This document shows, piece after piece, positions 8,342 through 17,001 of a DNA stretch of 64,000 nt (position 1 is its first letter; each line of letters begins with the position of its first letter). Under the pieces are notes generated by a model that had not been told where the DNA came from, did not search any database, and worked only from the letters and a program-made list of their open reading frames with translations. Made by a program: the position numbers and the translations under genes. This DNA is from Actinomycetes bacterium. Its GTDB lineage: Bacteria; Actinomycetota; Acidimicrobiia; Acidimicrobiales; Microtrichaceae. The stretch spans positions 1 through 64,000 of the forward strand of contig JAAEPF010000051.1 in assembly GCA_024222295.1 (NCBI GenBank). The letters run 5' to 3'.

Positions 8342-10129
8342 GTGACCGACCTCTCGTACATCCGCAACCTCTCGATCATCGCCCACATTGACCATGGCAA
8401 GTCGACGCTCGCGGACCGGCTGCTCGAGATCACCGGCGCCGTGCAGGCCCGCGACATGCGCAACCAGTTCCTTGACTCGATGGATATCGAGCGCGAACGC
8501 GGCATCACCATCAAGCTCCAGTCAGTGCGCCTCGACTGGAAGGACCACGTAATAAACCTGATCGACACGCCGGGCCACGTGGACTTCGGATACGAGGTAT
8601 CGCGCAGCCTGGCGGCCTGCGAAGGCGTGATCCTGGTCGTCGATGCGAGCCAGGGCATCGAGGCCCAGACGCTGGCCAACTGCTACCTGGCGCTGGAAAG
8701 CGACCTGGAGATCGTGGCGGTGCTCAACAAGCTCGACCTGCCGGCCGCGGAGCCCGACAAGTACGCAGCAGAGATCGAGTCGGTGCTCGGCATCCCCGCG
8801 GATGACATCCTGCGGATCTCCGCCAAGACCGGTGAAGGTGTCGACGCCGTGCTCGACGCAGTCATCGACCGCATTCCGCCGCCCGAGGGTGACCCTGATG
8901 CCGAGACACAGGGCCTGATCTTCGACTCGCACTTCGACCAGTACCGGGGCGTGGTGAGTTCGATCCGGGTGGTCAACGGGCATCTGCGCACGGGCTCGAA
9001 GCTGCGGTTCATGCAGGCGGGCGCCACCCATGAGGCGATCGAGATCGGTGTGCGCACACCCGACAACACGCCGGTCGACACGCTGGGCCCCGGCGAGGTC
9101 GGCTACCTGATCGCCGGCATCAAGGACGTTGGCGAGGCCCGCTCGGGTGAGACGGTGACCGACGCGGCAGAACCTGCCGAGGAGCCGCTGGAGGGCTACC
9201 GCGAACCGAAGCCCATGGTGTTCTGTGGCCTGTACCCGGTGGAGGGCGACGACTTCGAGGACCTGCGCGAGTCGCTGCTGAAGATGCGGCTCAACGACAG
9301 CTCGTTCACCTACGAGCCGGAGACCTCGGGTGCGCTCGGCTTCGGGTTCCGGTGTGGCTTCCTCGGGCTGTTGCACATGGAGATCATCCGCGAGCGTCTC
9401 GAGCGCGAGTTCGGGCTCTCGTTGATCGCCACCGCTCCGTCCGTTGAGTACGAGGTGACCACGACGAACGGCGAGGAACACCTGGTCGACAACCCGGCCG
9501 ACCTGCCCGACCCGGGATCGATCGAAGAGGTCCGCGAGCCGATGCTGACTTGTTCGATCATCGCTCCGAGCGAATACGTCGGAACGCTGATGGAGTTGTG
9601 CCAGGGCCGTCGCGGCGAGATGACACGCATGGAGTACCTGTCACCCGAGCGGGTTGACCTCCACTACAAACTGCCGCTCGCTGAGGTGGTGATCGACTTC
9701 TTTGACCAGATGAAGAGCCGCACGCAGGGTTACGCCAGCCTCGACTACGAGCCGACGGGATACGACCCGGCGGACCTCGTGAAGGTGGAGATCCTGCTGC
9801 ATGGCGATCCGGTCGATGCGTTCTGCACGATCGTTCACCGCGAGAACTCAGATGAGTACGGCAAGAAGATGACCGAGAAGCTGCGCGAGATCATCCCACG
9901 CCAGCAGTTCGACGTGCCGATCCAGGCGGCCATCGGCAGCCGGATCATCGCCCGCCAGACCGTGCGCGCATTTCGCAAGGACGTCACCGCCAAGCTCTAT
10001 GGCGGCGACGTGACCCGCAAGCGCAAGCTGCTGGAGAAGCAGAAGGCGGGCAAGAAGCGGATGAAGAACGTGGGCGCGGTGGAGATCCCCTCTGATGCCT
10101 TCATCCGTGCGCTGCGCCTGGATGACTGA
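8342..10129 (+). CDS. lepA: Elongation factor 4 (LepA) GTPase
   Basis: A 595-residue ribosome-associated GTPase. The G1 loop AHIDHGKST, the switch region ERGITIK, G3 DTPGHVDF and G4 LNKLDLP are all present. The C-terminal domain typical of LepA ([20 protein letters not shown]) separates it from EF-G, TypA and TetM. I place the start at GTG 8342 (protein begins [19 protein letters not shown]), because in-frame residues further upstream do not match the family. It is divergent from rpsT. Confidence 0.96.
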   Translation: MTDLSYIRNLSIIAHIDHGKSTLADRLLEITGAVQARDMRNQFLDSMDIERERGITIKLQSVRLDWKDHVINLIDTPGHVDFGYEVSRSLAACEGVILVVDASQGIEAQTLANCYLALESDLEIVAVLNKLDLPAAEPDKYAAEIESVLGIPADDILRISAKTGEGVDAVLDAVIDRIPPPEGDPDAETQGLIFDSHFDQYRGVVSSIRVVNGHLRTGSKLRFMQAGATHEAIEIGVRTPDNTPVDTLGPGEVGYLIAGIKDVGEARSGETVTDAAEPAEEPLEGYREPKPMVFCGLYPVEGDDFEDLRESLLKMRLNDSSFTYEPETSGALGFGFRCGFLGLLHMEIIRERLEREFGLSLIATAPSVEYEVTTTNGEEHLVDNPADLPDPGSIEEVREPMLTCSIIAPSEYVGTLMELCQGRRGEMTRMEYLSPERVDLHYKLPLAEVVIDFFDQMKSRTQGYASLDYEPTGYDPADLVKVEILLHGDPVDAFCTIVHRENSDEYGKKMTEKLREIIPRQQFDVPIQAAIGSRIIARQTVRAFRKDVTAKLYGGDVTRKRKLLEKQKAGKKRMKNVGAVEIPSDAFIRALRLDD

Positions 10130-10192
10130 CCTGGCTCGGCGGGCCGGCTGAGGTGGATGCCAACACTCTCACGGGCTGCCTCATCGCAGCGG

Positions 10193-10219
10193 CTGGCACT
10201 CGCGTAGACTGAGTGCCAA
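10193..10219 (+). promoter_or_regulatory. CIRCE operator overlapping the hrcA promoter
   Basis: Inverted repeat with left arm CTGGCACTC (10193-10201), a 9-base spacer (10202-10210) and right arm GAGTGCCAA (10211-10219). Consensus CIRCE is TTAGCACTC-N9-GAGTGCTAA. The arm length, spacer of exactly 9 and core GCACTC/GAGTGC match, with changes at the outer positions. The spacer contains TAGACT (10205-10210), which fits a -10 hexamer, so HrcA bound here would cover the promoter. It lies 41 bases before hrcA ATG 10260, which indicates autoregulation of hrcA-dnaJ. Confidence 0.9.
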
Positions 10220-10259
10220 CGTCCTTCGGCGGCTGAGCCGCCCCGACCCGGAGCACCCG

Positions 10260-11267
10260 ATGGCACTCGATGACCGGAAGTCCGCGATCCTGCGGGCAGT
10301 CGTGATGGAGTACGTCGAGACCGCGCAACCGGTCGGATCCAACACGATCTCCAAGCGCAGCGATGTGTCCGTGTCCCCGGCGACGGTGCGAAGCGAACTG
10401 GCGAACCTCGAGACCGAGGGCTACCTGGAACAACCCCACACGAGCGCGGGCCGGGTACCCACCGAGAAGGGCTACCGGTTCTACGTCGACGACATGTCGC
10501 CCGAACTCGCGATGAGCCCGGCCGGCGTGGCTCGCGTTTCGGAGTTCTTCGCCGCCGCCCATGGCGAGCTGGAACAGATGCTGCGCGAGACGAGCCGCCT
10601 GCTCTCCTCCCTCACCGGCACAGCCGCCGTGGTCACCGAACAGGGCGGAGAAGCGGCGACTGTCCGCTCCGTGCAACTGGTCGACCTGGCCCCCACCATG
10701 CTGCTCGTGGTAGCGGTCACATCCGCAGGTGCGGTGGTGAAGCGGACCTTCGAGATACCCGCACCGGGAGTCGACGCAGGCGGGCTGGCCGACGCACAGA
10801 AGGCGCTGGCGGATGAGTTGGTGGGCGGGCCGCTGGCGGAGGTGGCCGGCCACGCGTTCGACTCGTCGCTGCCCGGCGCCGAGCTTGCGATCCTCGCGGC
10901 GGCCGCCATCGGCGAGGCCGCCGAGGCCGAGGGCGCGCACGTCTATGTGGATGGCGCAAGCCGGATAGCAAATGTGTTCGACACCCGTGAGACCGTGGAG
11001 GGCGTGCTGACGGTGCTCGAGAAGCAGTTCGTGGTGATCGGACTCCTGCAGGAGATCGTCGACGGAGGCCTGACCGTGGCGATCGGCTCCGAAACCGGTG
11101 TCGAACCGCTGGCCGAATGCTCGCTGGTCGTGGCGCCATATGAGTCCGACACGGGCCCCGCGGGAGCTATCGCCGTGCTCGGGCCCACCCGGATGGACTA
11201 CGCCGAGACCGTCTCTGCCGTGTCGCAGGTCAGCCGCCGCCTCAGCCGTTTGTTGAGCGAGGGCTGA
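10260..11267 (+). CDS. hrcA: Heat-inducible transcription repressor HrcA
   Basis: A 335-residue repressor that binds CIRCE and is released when chaperones are busy with unfolded protein. The N-terminal winged helix shows DDRKSAILRAVVMEYVETAQ and VSVSPATVRSELANLETEGYLEQ (shown in part), followed by TSAGRVPTEKGYR, a family hallmark. The rest is the GAF-like sensor and dimerisation region. ATG 10260 has GGAG upstream. It is the first gene after a CIRCE element and is followed 60 bases later by dnaJ. No dnaK or grpE is in the window. Confidence 0.96.
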   Translation: MALDDRKSAILRAVVMEYVETAQPVGSNTISKRSDVSVSPATVRSELANLETEGYLEQPHTSAGRVPTEKGYRFYVDDMSPELAMSPAGVARVSEFFAAAHGELEQMLRETSRLLSSLTGTAAVVTEQGGEAATVRSVQLVDLAPTMLLVVAVTSAGAVVKRTFEIPAPGVDAGGLADAQKALADELVGGPLAEVAGHAFDSSLPGAELAILAAAAIGEAAEAEGAHVYVDGASRIANVFDTRETVEGVLTVLEKQFVVIGLLQEIVDGGLTVAIGSETGVEPLAECSLVVAPYESDTGPAGAIAVLGPTRMDYAETVSAVSQVSRRLSRLLSEG

Positions 11268-11327
11268 TGGCTGCCAAGATGCCAAGCCCGCACAGAGTCG
11301 TGTGTGTGCCAGGAAGGGACTGTTCGC

Positions 11328-12446
11328 GTGGCTGATTTCTACGAGATCCTCGAGGTGTCCCAGGACGCCTCGGCCGAGGAGATCAAGAGGTCCTACCGTC
11401 GCCTTGCGCGCGAGTCTCACCCAGACGCCAACCCGGGCGATGCCGACGCCGAGCATCGATTCAAGGAGCTCGCCGCCGCGTACGAGGTGCTCTCGGACCC
11501 CGAGAAGCGCGAGCGCTATGACCGATTCGGTGACGCCGAGGGCTTCGACTTCGGTGACCCGTTCGGCCAGGGCGAAGGCCTCGGCGACCTGTTCGATGCG
11601 TTCTTCGGCGCCGGCAGTCCCTTCACCGGTGGTGGTCGCCAGCGCGACCGCGCAAGCTCCAACCGCGGTCCCGACCTGGAGGTGACGGCCAACCTCGGGT
11701 TCACCGAGGCCCTCTTCGGAACCGCCACCGATGTGAGCGTTCGCACTGCGGTGCTCTGCGAGGACTGCGACTCCACAGGCGCGGCACCCGGCACGACCCC
11801 TGACACCTGCAGCGAGTGCAGCGGCACCGGAGAGGTGCGCGCGGTGCGCAACACGGTGCTCGGCCAGATCGTGTCCGCCAGCCCCTGTAGGCGCTGTGGT
11901 GGCTCCGGCCAGGTGATCCCCGAGCCGTGCTCGACCTGCAAGGGCGAGGGGCGCATAGTCACCGACAAGACTTTCACCGTCGACGTGCCTGCCGGAGTCG
12001 ACGACGGCTCCACACTGAGGCTCACCGGCCGTGGCGCTGTTGGCGCCCGTGGCGGGGCGTCAGGCGACCTCTACGTGCGCCTTCGGGTCGAGCGCGACGA
12101 ACACTTCGAGCGCCAGGGCGACGACCTCGTGTTCCGCCTCACGTTGCCGATCACCCAGGCGGCTCTCGGTGCGGCTATCACGATCGATACGCCCGACGGG
12201 CCCGAGCACATGGAGATCCCGGCCGGCACGCAGACCGGTCGGCTGTTCCGTGCGAGGGGCAAGGGTGTGCCCCGACTCAACGGGCGCGGCCGGGGCGACC
12301 TGGTGGTCGTGGCCGAGGTGGAGATCCCGGCCAAGCTCGACGAGGAATCCGAGAGGCTGCTGCGCGAGCTGGCGGAGCACCGCGGCGACGATGTCGCACC
12401 ACCGTCCGACGGCCTGATGTCGCGGATCAAGTCCGCGTTCTCCTGA
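11328..12446 (+). CDS. dnaJ: Chaperone protein DnaJ
   Basis: A 372-residue Hsp40. The J domain (1-65) carries the HPD motif at 31-33, followed by a Gly/Phe-rich linker (EGFDFGDPFGQGEGLGDLF), a zinc domain and a C-terminal substrate-binding region (VDVPAGVDDGSTLRLTGRG). The four zinc repeats read CEDCDSTG, CSECSGTG, CRRCGGSG and CSTCKGEG; the first departs from CxxCxGxG at one glycine. GTG 11328 is chosen because AAGGGA lies 8 bases upstream. It is in an operon with hrcA and probably rsmE (5-base gap). It stimulates DnaK ATP hydrolysis. Confidence 0.96.
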   Translation: MADFYEILEVSQDASAEEIKRSYRRLARESHPDANPGDADAEHRFKELAAAYEVLSDPEKRERYDRFGDAEGFDFGDPFGQGEGLGDLFDAFFGAGSPFTGGGRQRDRASSNRGPDLEVTANLGFTEALFGTATDVSVRTAVLCEDCDSTGAAPGTTPDTCSECSGTGEVRAVRNTVLGQIVSASPCRRCGGSGQVIPEPCSTCKGEGRIVTDKTFTVDVPAGVDDGSTLRLTGRGAVGARGGASGDLYVRLRVERDEHFERQGDDLVFRLTLPITQAALGAAITIDTPDGPEHMEIPAGTQTGRLFRARGKGVPRLNGRGRGDLVVVAEVEIPAKLDEESERLLRELAEHRGDDVAPPSDGLMSRIKSAFS

Positions 12447-12451
12447 GAGAC

Positions 12452-13141
12452 GTGGGCGCCGACGGTTCACCCGCGGCACACTCGCATTCGTGGCGGCAGT
12501 CCGCTGCGCAGGTCTTCGTGGAGGACCTGCACGCCCCGGAGTTGGATGACGATGACGCGCACCACCTCGGGCGTGTGCTGCGCCTCGCCGACGGCGACGA
12601 GATCTGCGCAGCCGACGGCGCCGGCGGCTGGAGAATGTGCCGGCTGGTCGGCGGTGCCCTCGAGCCGATGTCAGATGCGTATGCGGAGGCGAGGCTCGAT
12701 CCACAGCTAACGGTCGGCTTCGCCCCTCCGAAGCGCGATCGTCCGGAGTGGGCCGTGCAGAAGCTGACGGAACTCGGAGTCGACCGGATCGTGCTGCTGC
12801 GCACCCAGCGCTCGGTTGTCAAGTGGTCGGGGGACCGGGCCGCGAAGCAGGTGGCGAAGCTGGGGCGTACCGCACTCGAGGCGTGCCGTCAGTCGCGGCG
12901 GCTCTGGTTGCCAGAAGTGGTTACTGCGGACTTCACGCAGGTCGCAGGTGTGCTCGCGGACGCCGGTGGCCGGGCGCTGACAGTTGCTGACACGACCGTC
13001 CTGGTCGGCCCGGAGGGTGGTTGGACTGACGGCGAGCGTGAGGGGCGGGATCTGATCGGGCTGTCGGACAACGTGCTGCGCACCGAAACCGCGGCGGTCG
13101 CAACAGCGGCCCGACTGACCGCTCTCAGGCTTGGTCTGTGA
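12452..13141 (+). CDS. rsmE: 16S rRNA m3U1498 methyltransferase
   Basis: A 229-residue SPOUT-class methyltransferase that methylates U1498 of 16S rRNA in the assembled 30S subunit. The family motifs are VLVGPEGGW and VLRTETAAVATAARL, which form the knotted SAM site. FAPPKRDRPEWAVQKLTELG is also typical, and the N-terminal PUA-like domain contains HHLGRVLRLADGDEI. It begins at GTG 12452, 5 bases after dnaJ, the usual actinobacterial order hrcA-dnaJ-rsmE. Confidence 0.94.
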   Translation: MGADGSPAAHSHSWRQSAAQVFVEDLHAPELDDDDAHHLGRVLRLADGDEICAADGAGGWRMCRLVGGALEPMSDAYAEARLDPQLTVGFAPPKRDRPEWAVQKLTELGVDRIVLLRTQRSVVKWSGDRAAKQVAKLGRTALEACRQSRRLWLPEVVTADFTQVAGVLADAGGRALTVADTTVLVGPEGGWTDGEREGRDLIGLSDNVLRTETAAVATAARLTALRLGL

Positions 13142-13142
13142 C

Positions 13143-13156
13143 TGACAGTTCTGTCA
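13143..13156. repeat. Perfect 14-bp palindrome (TGACAG-TT-CTGTCA)
   Basis: TGACAG and CTGTCA flank a TT centre immediately after the rsmE stop and about 90 bases before the bldD start. The size and symmetry suit a dimeric regulator's operator. BldD-type boxes contain inverted TGA/TCA arms, so autoregulation by BldD is possible but unproven. Confidence 0.35.
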
Positions 13157-13248
13157 TGATTCCCACCCTGAGTGTTTGACGCCGCTCAGCGGCTCCGTCC
13201 AAACTGGGATAGAGCCACGCAGAGTGGTGGGGTTGGAAAGGCGTGGAG

Positions 13249-13752
13249 ATGGCAGACGACTCGCTGGACGAAGAGATCCAGGACGGTTACGGCAAGGCAG
13301 TTGGAGAGCGGTTGCGGCGTATTCGCCGCCAGAAGCACCTGTCCCTGCAGGAGGTCGAAGCGTCCTCCGACCAGGAATTCAAGGCATCCGTGTTGGGCGC
13401 CTACGAACGCGGTGAGCGAGCCATCTCGGTGCCGAGGCTCCAGAGGCTGGCGATCTTCTACAAGGTGCCCGTCGACCAGCTGCTGCCCACCCTGGAACAG
13501 GAAGCGGAGACCGCAGCAGAGCTCGACCGACTCGGTGCGAAGATCGATCTCACCCGCCTCGAGCACCTCAACGGCAACGAGTCCGAGATGCTCGCCCGGT
13601 ATCTGCGCATGATCCAGGTGCAGCGCCAGGACTTCAACGGCCGTGTGCTGACCATCCGACGTGACGACATGCGGGCGATCGCCTGCATTCTCGGAGTCGG
13701 ATACGACGCTGCTGACCGCAGGCTGACCGAGCTCGGCCTGCGCATGGGCTGA
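13249..13752 (+). CDS. bldD: BldD-like c-di-GMP-responsive transcriptional regulator
   Basis: A 167-residue protein with an N-terminal XRE helix-turn-helix (about 15-80: GERLRRIRRQKHLSLQEVEA, VLGAYERGERAISVPRLQRL) and a BldD-type C-terminal domain. The c-di-GMP signature RXD-X8-RXXD is matched exactly: R126-Q-D128, eight residues, R137-R-D-D140. In Streptomyces, BldD dimerises on a c-di-GMP tetramer through these residues and represses development genes. ATG 13249 is chosen over GTG 13243 because GGAAAGG is 7 bases upstream of the ATG. A GGDEF-EAL protein and a PilZ protein occur elsewhere in the window. Confidence 0.92.
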   Translation: MADDSLDEEIQDGYGKAVGERLRRIRRQKHLSLQEVEASSDQEFKASVLGAYERGERAISVPRLQRLAIFYKVPVDQLLPTLEQEAETAAELDRLGAKIDLTRLEHLNGNESEMLARYLRMIQVQRQDFNGRVLTIRRDDMRAIACILGVGYDAADRRLTELGLRMG

Positions 13753-13785
13753 TCGCCCGGACAACGAATCCCGGCGGCCCATAGG

Positions 13786-13817
13786 GTCGAACAGCGGTCG
13801 AGTCGAACAGCGGTCGA
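13786..13817. repeat. Perfect tandem duplication of a 16-bp unit
   Basis: GTCGAACAGCGGTCGA occurs at 13786-13801 and again at 13802-13817 with no gap, in the non-coding stretch after bldD. It could be polymerase slippage or a pair of protein-binding sites. Confidence 0.6.
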
Positions 13818-13870
13818 GCTGCGGGCGATTTCAGCGGCAGGGGTATTTACCCATGTCTAAAGTCACTGAA

Positions 13871-13901
13871 AGTGGTAGAAACTCCACCCATGGCTACCAC
13901 T
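13871..13901. repeat. Inverted repeat in the bldD-HTH intergenic region
   Basis: AGTGGTAG (13871-13878) and CTACCACT (13894-13901) are perfect inverted arms around a 15-base loop, in an AT-richer patch about 90 bases before the small HTH gene. It could be an operator or a hairpin; there is no run of T to make a terminator. Confidence 0.4.
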
Positions 13902-13977
13902 GGGTTGCGCTTCCGCCGAACGTCGAGCCCCAACCGACCCGCTAGTCAGGATCACGGCAACATGGCACCGCTCGGGC

Positions 13978-13983
13978 TAGTGT
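13978..13983 (+). promoter_or_regulatory. Candidate leaderless -10 hexamer (TAGTGT)
   Basis: TAGTGT ends 7 bases before GTG 13991 and no Shine-Dalgarno is present. Confidence 0.35.
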
Positions 13984-13990
13984 CGGCCTC

Positions 13991-14254
13991 GTGAGCTCGG
14001 CGGACATCAATTGGTTGAACACGGCAAAGGCGGCAGAGAGGCTCGGGGTCACCCCGCGCACGCTCTACAGATTCATCGATGATGGACAGCTGCCCGCGTA
14101 CCGATTCGGGCGGGTCATCCGCCTCAAGGAGACCGAGGTCGATGAATTCATCGAGCGATGCCGGATCGCACCGGGAACGCTCGACATCACCACGCCCGCC
14201 GAACCAGCCGCAGACCTGCGCGAAGGCGCGAATACGCCTACAGCTGACCGCTGA
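13991..14254 (+). CDS. Small MerR/excisionase-type HTH DNA-binding protein
   Basis: An 87-residue protein made of one winged HTH of the HTH_17 (excisionase/BldC-like) type: NTAKAAERLGVTPRTLYRFI, then PAYRFGRVIRLKETEVDEFI. The C-terminal 30 residues are disordered. Such proteins bind direct repeats as short oligomers; BldC is the best-known actinobacterial relative, but sequence alone does not show this is its ortholog. It sits between bldD and phoH on the same strand with its own putative leaderless promoter. Nothing suggests a prophage excisionase: no integrase is near. Confidence 0.85.
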   Translation: MSSADINWLNTAKAAERLGVTPRTLYRFIDDGQLPAYRFGRVIRLKETEVDEFIERCRIAPGTLDITTPAEPAADLREGANTPTADR

Positions 14255-14278
14255 CCCACCGGTACACTCATCTTCACG

Positions 14279-15235
14279 ATGAGTGAACGGGTGCGTGTGC
14301 ACGTGCCGGGCAATCACCTGATGGGTGATCTCCTCGGCACCCGCGACGAACTACTTGATGTGATTGAGGCGGCCTTCGAGTCGACCTCCATAACGGTGCG
14401 CGGAAACGATGTCACCATCGACGGTGCCGAGTCGGCGACCGTCGGCCGATTGTTCGGCGAGCTGGTGTCGCTTCTGGAGGCCGGCCAGTCGCTGTCTCCC
14501 AGCGTGCTTGACCGCACGATCGACATGATACGCGCCGATGAGAGCCCCACGGCCGTGCTCACCACCGAGGTGATGCGCACTTCCAGGGGTGCGAGCGTGC
14601 GCCCGAAGACGAGCGGCCAGAAGCGATACCTCGAAGCGATCGAAGACCACACCGTGACGTTCGGGATCGGCCCCGCCGGCACCGGCAAGTCGTGGCTGGC
14701 CGTGGCGATGGCCGTGAGGGCCCTGCAGGCCCGCGAAGTCGAGCGGATCGTGCTTACCCGCCCCGCGGTCGAGGCGGGCGAGCGGCTCGGATTCCTGCCC
14801 GGCGACATGATGGCCAAGGTCGACCCGTACCTGCGGCCGCTCTACGACGCCCTGCATGACATGGTCGGAGCGGAAAACGCCCAGAAGCACCTCGAGGGGG
14901 GGACCGTCGAGGTCGCGCCGCTGGCCTTCATGCGAGGCCGCACGCTCAATGGCAGCTTCATAATCCTCGACGAGGCGCAGAACACCACGCCTGAGCAGAT
15001 GAAGATGTTCCTCACCCGCATCGGCTTCGGCTCGAAGGCGGTGGTCACGGGCGACGCCACCCAGGTCGACGTGCCGGGCGGCCGCTCGGGAATCGAGCGC
15101 CTCGAAGGGATCCTCGGTGAGATCGATGGGGTTGGCTTCGTGCACCTCGGCGCGCGCGACGTGGTGCGCCACCGGATCGTGCAGGACATCGTGGACGCCT
15201 ATGCGAAGGCCGACTCGCAAGCGTCCGGATCGTGA
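14279..15235 (+). CDS. phoH: PhoH family ATPase
   Basis: A 318-residue cytoplasmic P-loop protein of the PhoH/PhoL family, related to superfamily 1 helicases and implicated in RNA metabolism with YbeY. Walker A GPAGTGKS is at 131-138 and Walker B FIILDEAQN at about 227-235. The conserved VLTRPAVEAGERLGFLPGD and VTGDATQVD are also present. It is the first gene of a run phoH-ybeY-CNNM-era; its TGA overlaps ybeY GTG by 4 bases. TACACT 10 bases before the ATG may be the -10. Confidence 0.94.
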   Translation: MSERVRVHVPGNHLMGDLLGTRDELLDVIEAAFESTSITVRGNDVTIDGAESATVGRLFGELVSLLEAGQSLSPSVLDRTIDMIRADESPTAVLTTEVMRTSRGASVRPKTSGQKRYLEAIEDHTVTFGIGPAGTGKSWLAVAMAVRALQAREVERIVLTRPAVEAGERLGFLPGDMMAKVDPYLRPLYDALHDMVGAENAQKHLEGGTVEVAPLAFMRGRTLNGSFIILDEAQNTTPEQMKMFLTRIGFGSKAVVTGDATQVDVPGGRSGIERLEGILGEIDGVGFVHLGARDVVRHRIVQDIVDAYAKADSQASGS

Positions 15236-15735
15236 CGCGGCCAAGTGTCGAGTGGGAGGACCGTTCCTCCCATGACCTTATCGCCGTGCCTCCGCCGGGC
15301 GAGTTGGCCGACCTGATGGCATCCGTGCTGGAAGCCGAGGGAGCCTCTGGGTCGGCGAGCGCGGGGCTGCACCTGGTCGACGAGGCCGAGATCACCGAGC
15401 TCAACGAAACCCACCTCGGCGGAGAAGGCGCGACCGACGTGCTCAGCTTCTCGATCGATGGCGTCGATCCGGCCGCTGCAGCGGCTGACGGCGACGAAGT
15501 CACCCAGTTGGTCGGTGATGTGTTGGTGTGCCCCGCGGTTGCGGCACGTCAGGCGCCGTCTCATGCGGGAAGCATGGCCGACGAATGCCGGCTGCTTGTG
15601 GTTCACGGGTCGCTCCACCTGGCGGGCTGGGACCACGGCGACCCCCGCGAGCGTGACGGCATGTGGAATCGCGAGCGGGAACTCATGGAGCGCTTCGGAG
15701 TCACTCCGGCGCTGGACCCCTGGATTCAGTCGTGA
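15232..15735 (+). CDS. ybeY: Endoribonuclease YbeY / rRNA maturation factor
   Basis: A 167-residue metal-dependent ribonuclease acting in 16S rRNA 3' maturation and ribosome quality control. The zinc motif HGxLHLxGxDH appears as HGSLHLAGWDH near the C-terminus, and EGATDVLSF is the second family block. The protein carries extra residues between these blocks (GVDPAAAAADGDEVTQ), a modest insertion. Both ends overlap neighbours by 4 bases (phoH upstream, CNNM/CorC downstream), so translation is coupled. Confidence 0.94.
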   Translation: MTRPSVEWEDRSSHDLIAVPPPGELADLMASVLEAEGASGSASAGLHLVDEAEITELNETHLGGEGATDVLSFSIDGVDPAAAAADGDEVTQLVGDVLVCPAVAARQAPSHAGSMADECRLLVVHGSLHLAGWDHGDPRERDGMWNRERELMERFGVTPALDPWIQS

Positions 15736-16988
15736 ACACCGGCGACGTGTGGCTGCTTGTAGTCACCATCGTGCTCGTGCTCGTGGCCGCGGTGCTGGCT
15801 GTTGCAGAGACCGCTATCACCAGGATGAGCAGAGCCCGCGCAGCAGCACTGGTCGATCAGGGTCGCAAGGGTGCCGAGCGTCTGGAGCGCATCGTCGACA
15901 ACCTCGAGCGCGACCTCAATGCGGTCTACCTCACTGTCAACGTGGTGCAGGTCGTGCAGTCGGCCCTCGTCGGTCTGCTGGCGGGCCGCCTTTTCGGCGC
16001 GCTCGGCGTGGCGATCGGCATCCTGCTCAACGTCGTGGTGCTTTTCACAGTCGCTGAGGCCGCACCCAAGACCTGGGCACTCCAGCACCCCAACCGGGCG
16101 GCCCTGTTGACCGCACCCCTGGTTGAGTGGATCGGCGTCATCATGCGCTGGCCCGCCCGTGCGCTCATCGGCGTGGCCAACGTGATCCTCCCCGGCAAGG
16201 GCTTGCGTCGCGGGCCGTTCGTCACCGAGGAGGAGATCCTGGCTCTCGCGGAGGAAGCGGCCGAGGCTGCCGTGATCGAGGAATCCGAGCGTGAACTGAT
16301 CGAGTCGATCATCGACTTCGGAGACACGATTGTGCGCGAGGTGATGATTCCGCGTCCGGACATGGTGGCAATAGAGCGCCACGCCACGGTGACCGAAGCG
16401 GTGGATCTCTCGATCAAGCGCGGGTTCACGCGCCTGCCTGTGGTGGGTGAAGGCGTCGATGACGTGGTCGGCGTGATCAACGTGAAGGAAGTGGTGGCTG
16501 CCGAGCGGGCCGGGCGCGGTGGAGACCATGTCGCCGAAGTGACCCACGACGCCCACTTCGTGCCCGAAACCAAGCGAGTCGCCGAGCTGTTGGCGGAGAT
16601 GCAGGCTGACTCGGTTCACATCGCGATCGTGGTCGACGAGTACGGCGGCACCGCAGGGCTGGTCACCCTTGAGGACCTGCTCGAGGAACTCGTGGGTGAG
16701 ATCACTGACGAGTTCGACGTGGATGCCGACCCGGTACAGCACCTGTCCGATCACGAGGTGCTGGTGAACGCCTCGCTCAACGTGGGGCACCTCAACGAGG
16801 AGCTCGACCTCGAGCTTCCCGAGGAAGGTTGGGACTCGGTCGGCGGACTGGTGTTCGGCACGCTCGGACGGGTTCCCGAGCCGGGCGACGCGGTCGAGTT
16901 CGACGGCGTGCGCGTGGTGGTGCAGCGCGTGGACGGCCGGCGGATCCGACGGGTACGGATGTACCTGCCCCGACAGCAGGCCTCGTGA
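15732..16988 (+). CDS. CNNM/CorC-type membrane protein with CBS domains
   Basis: A 418-residue protein with an N-terminal CNNM (DUF21) membrane region of about three to four helices (LLVVTIVLVLVAAVLAVAET), two CBS domains (about 205-330: REVMIPRPDMVAI, DSVHIAIVVDEYGGTAGLVT) and a C-terminal CorC_HlyC FAD-like domain ending VRRVRMYLPRQ. Family members are linked to magnesium or cobalt export; the old name hemolysin is misleading. GTG 15732 overlaps the ybeY stop. era follows after 13 bases, the conserved ybeY-CorC-era order of actinobacteria. Confidence 0.92.
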   Translation: MNTGDVWLLVVTIVLVLVAAVLAVAETAITRMSRARAAALVDQGRKGAERLERIVDNLERDLNAVYLTVNVVQVVQSALVGLLAGRLFGALGVAIGILLNVVVLFTVAEAAPKTWALQHPNRAALLTAPLVEWIGVIMRWPARALIGVANVILPGKGLRRGPFVTEEEILALAEEAAEAAVIEESERELIESIIDFGDTIVREVMIPRPDMVAIERHATVTEAVDLSIKRGFTRLPVVGEGVDDVVGVINVKEVVAAERAGRGGDHVAEVTHDAHFVPETKRVAELLAEMQADSVHIAIVVDEYGGTAGLVTLEDLLEELVGEITDEFDVDADPVQHLSDHEVLVNASLNVGHLNEELDLELPEEGWDSVGGLVFGTLGRVPEPGDAVEFDGVRVVVQRVDGRRIRRVRMYLPRQQAS

Positions 16989-17001
16989 TCGGAGCCGTGT
17001 C

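Noticed and set aside
13991..14254. Prophage excisionase
   Set aside because: The HTH type is shared with excisionases, but it lies between bldD and phoH with no integrase or phage genes nearby.
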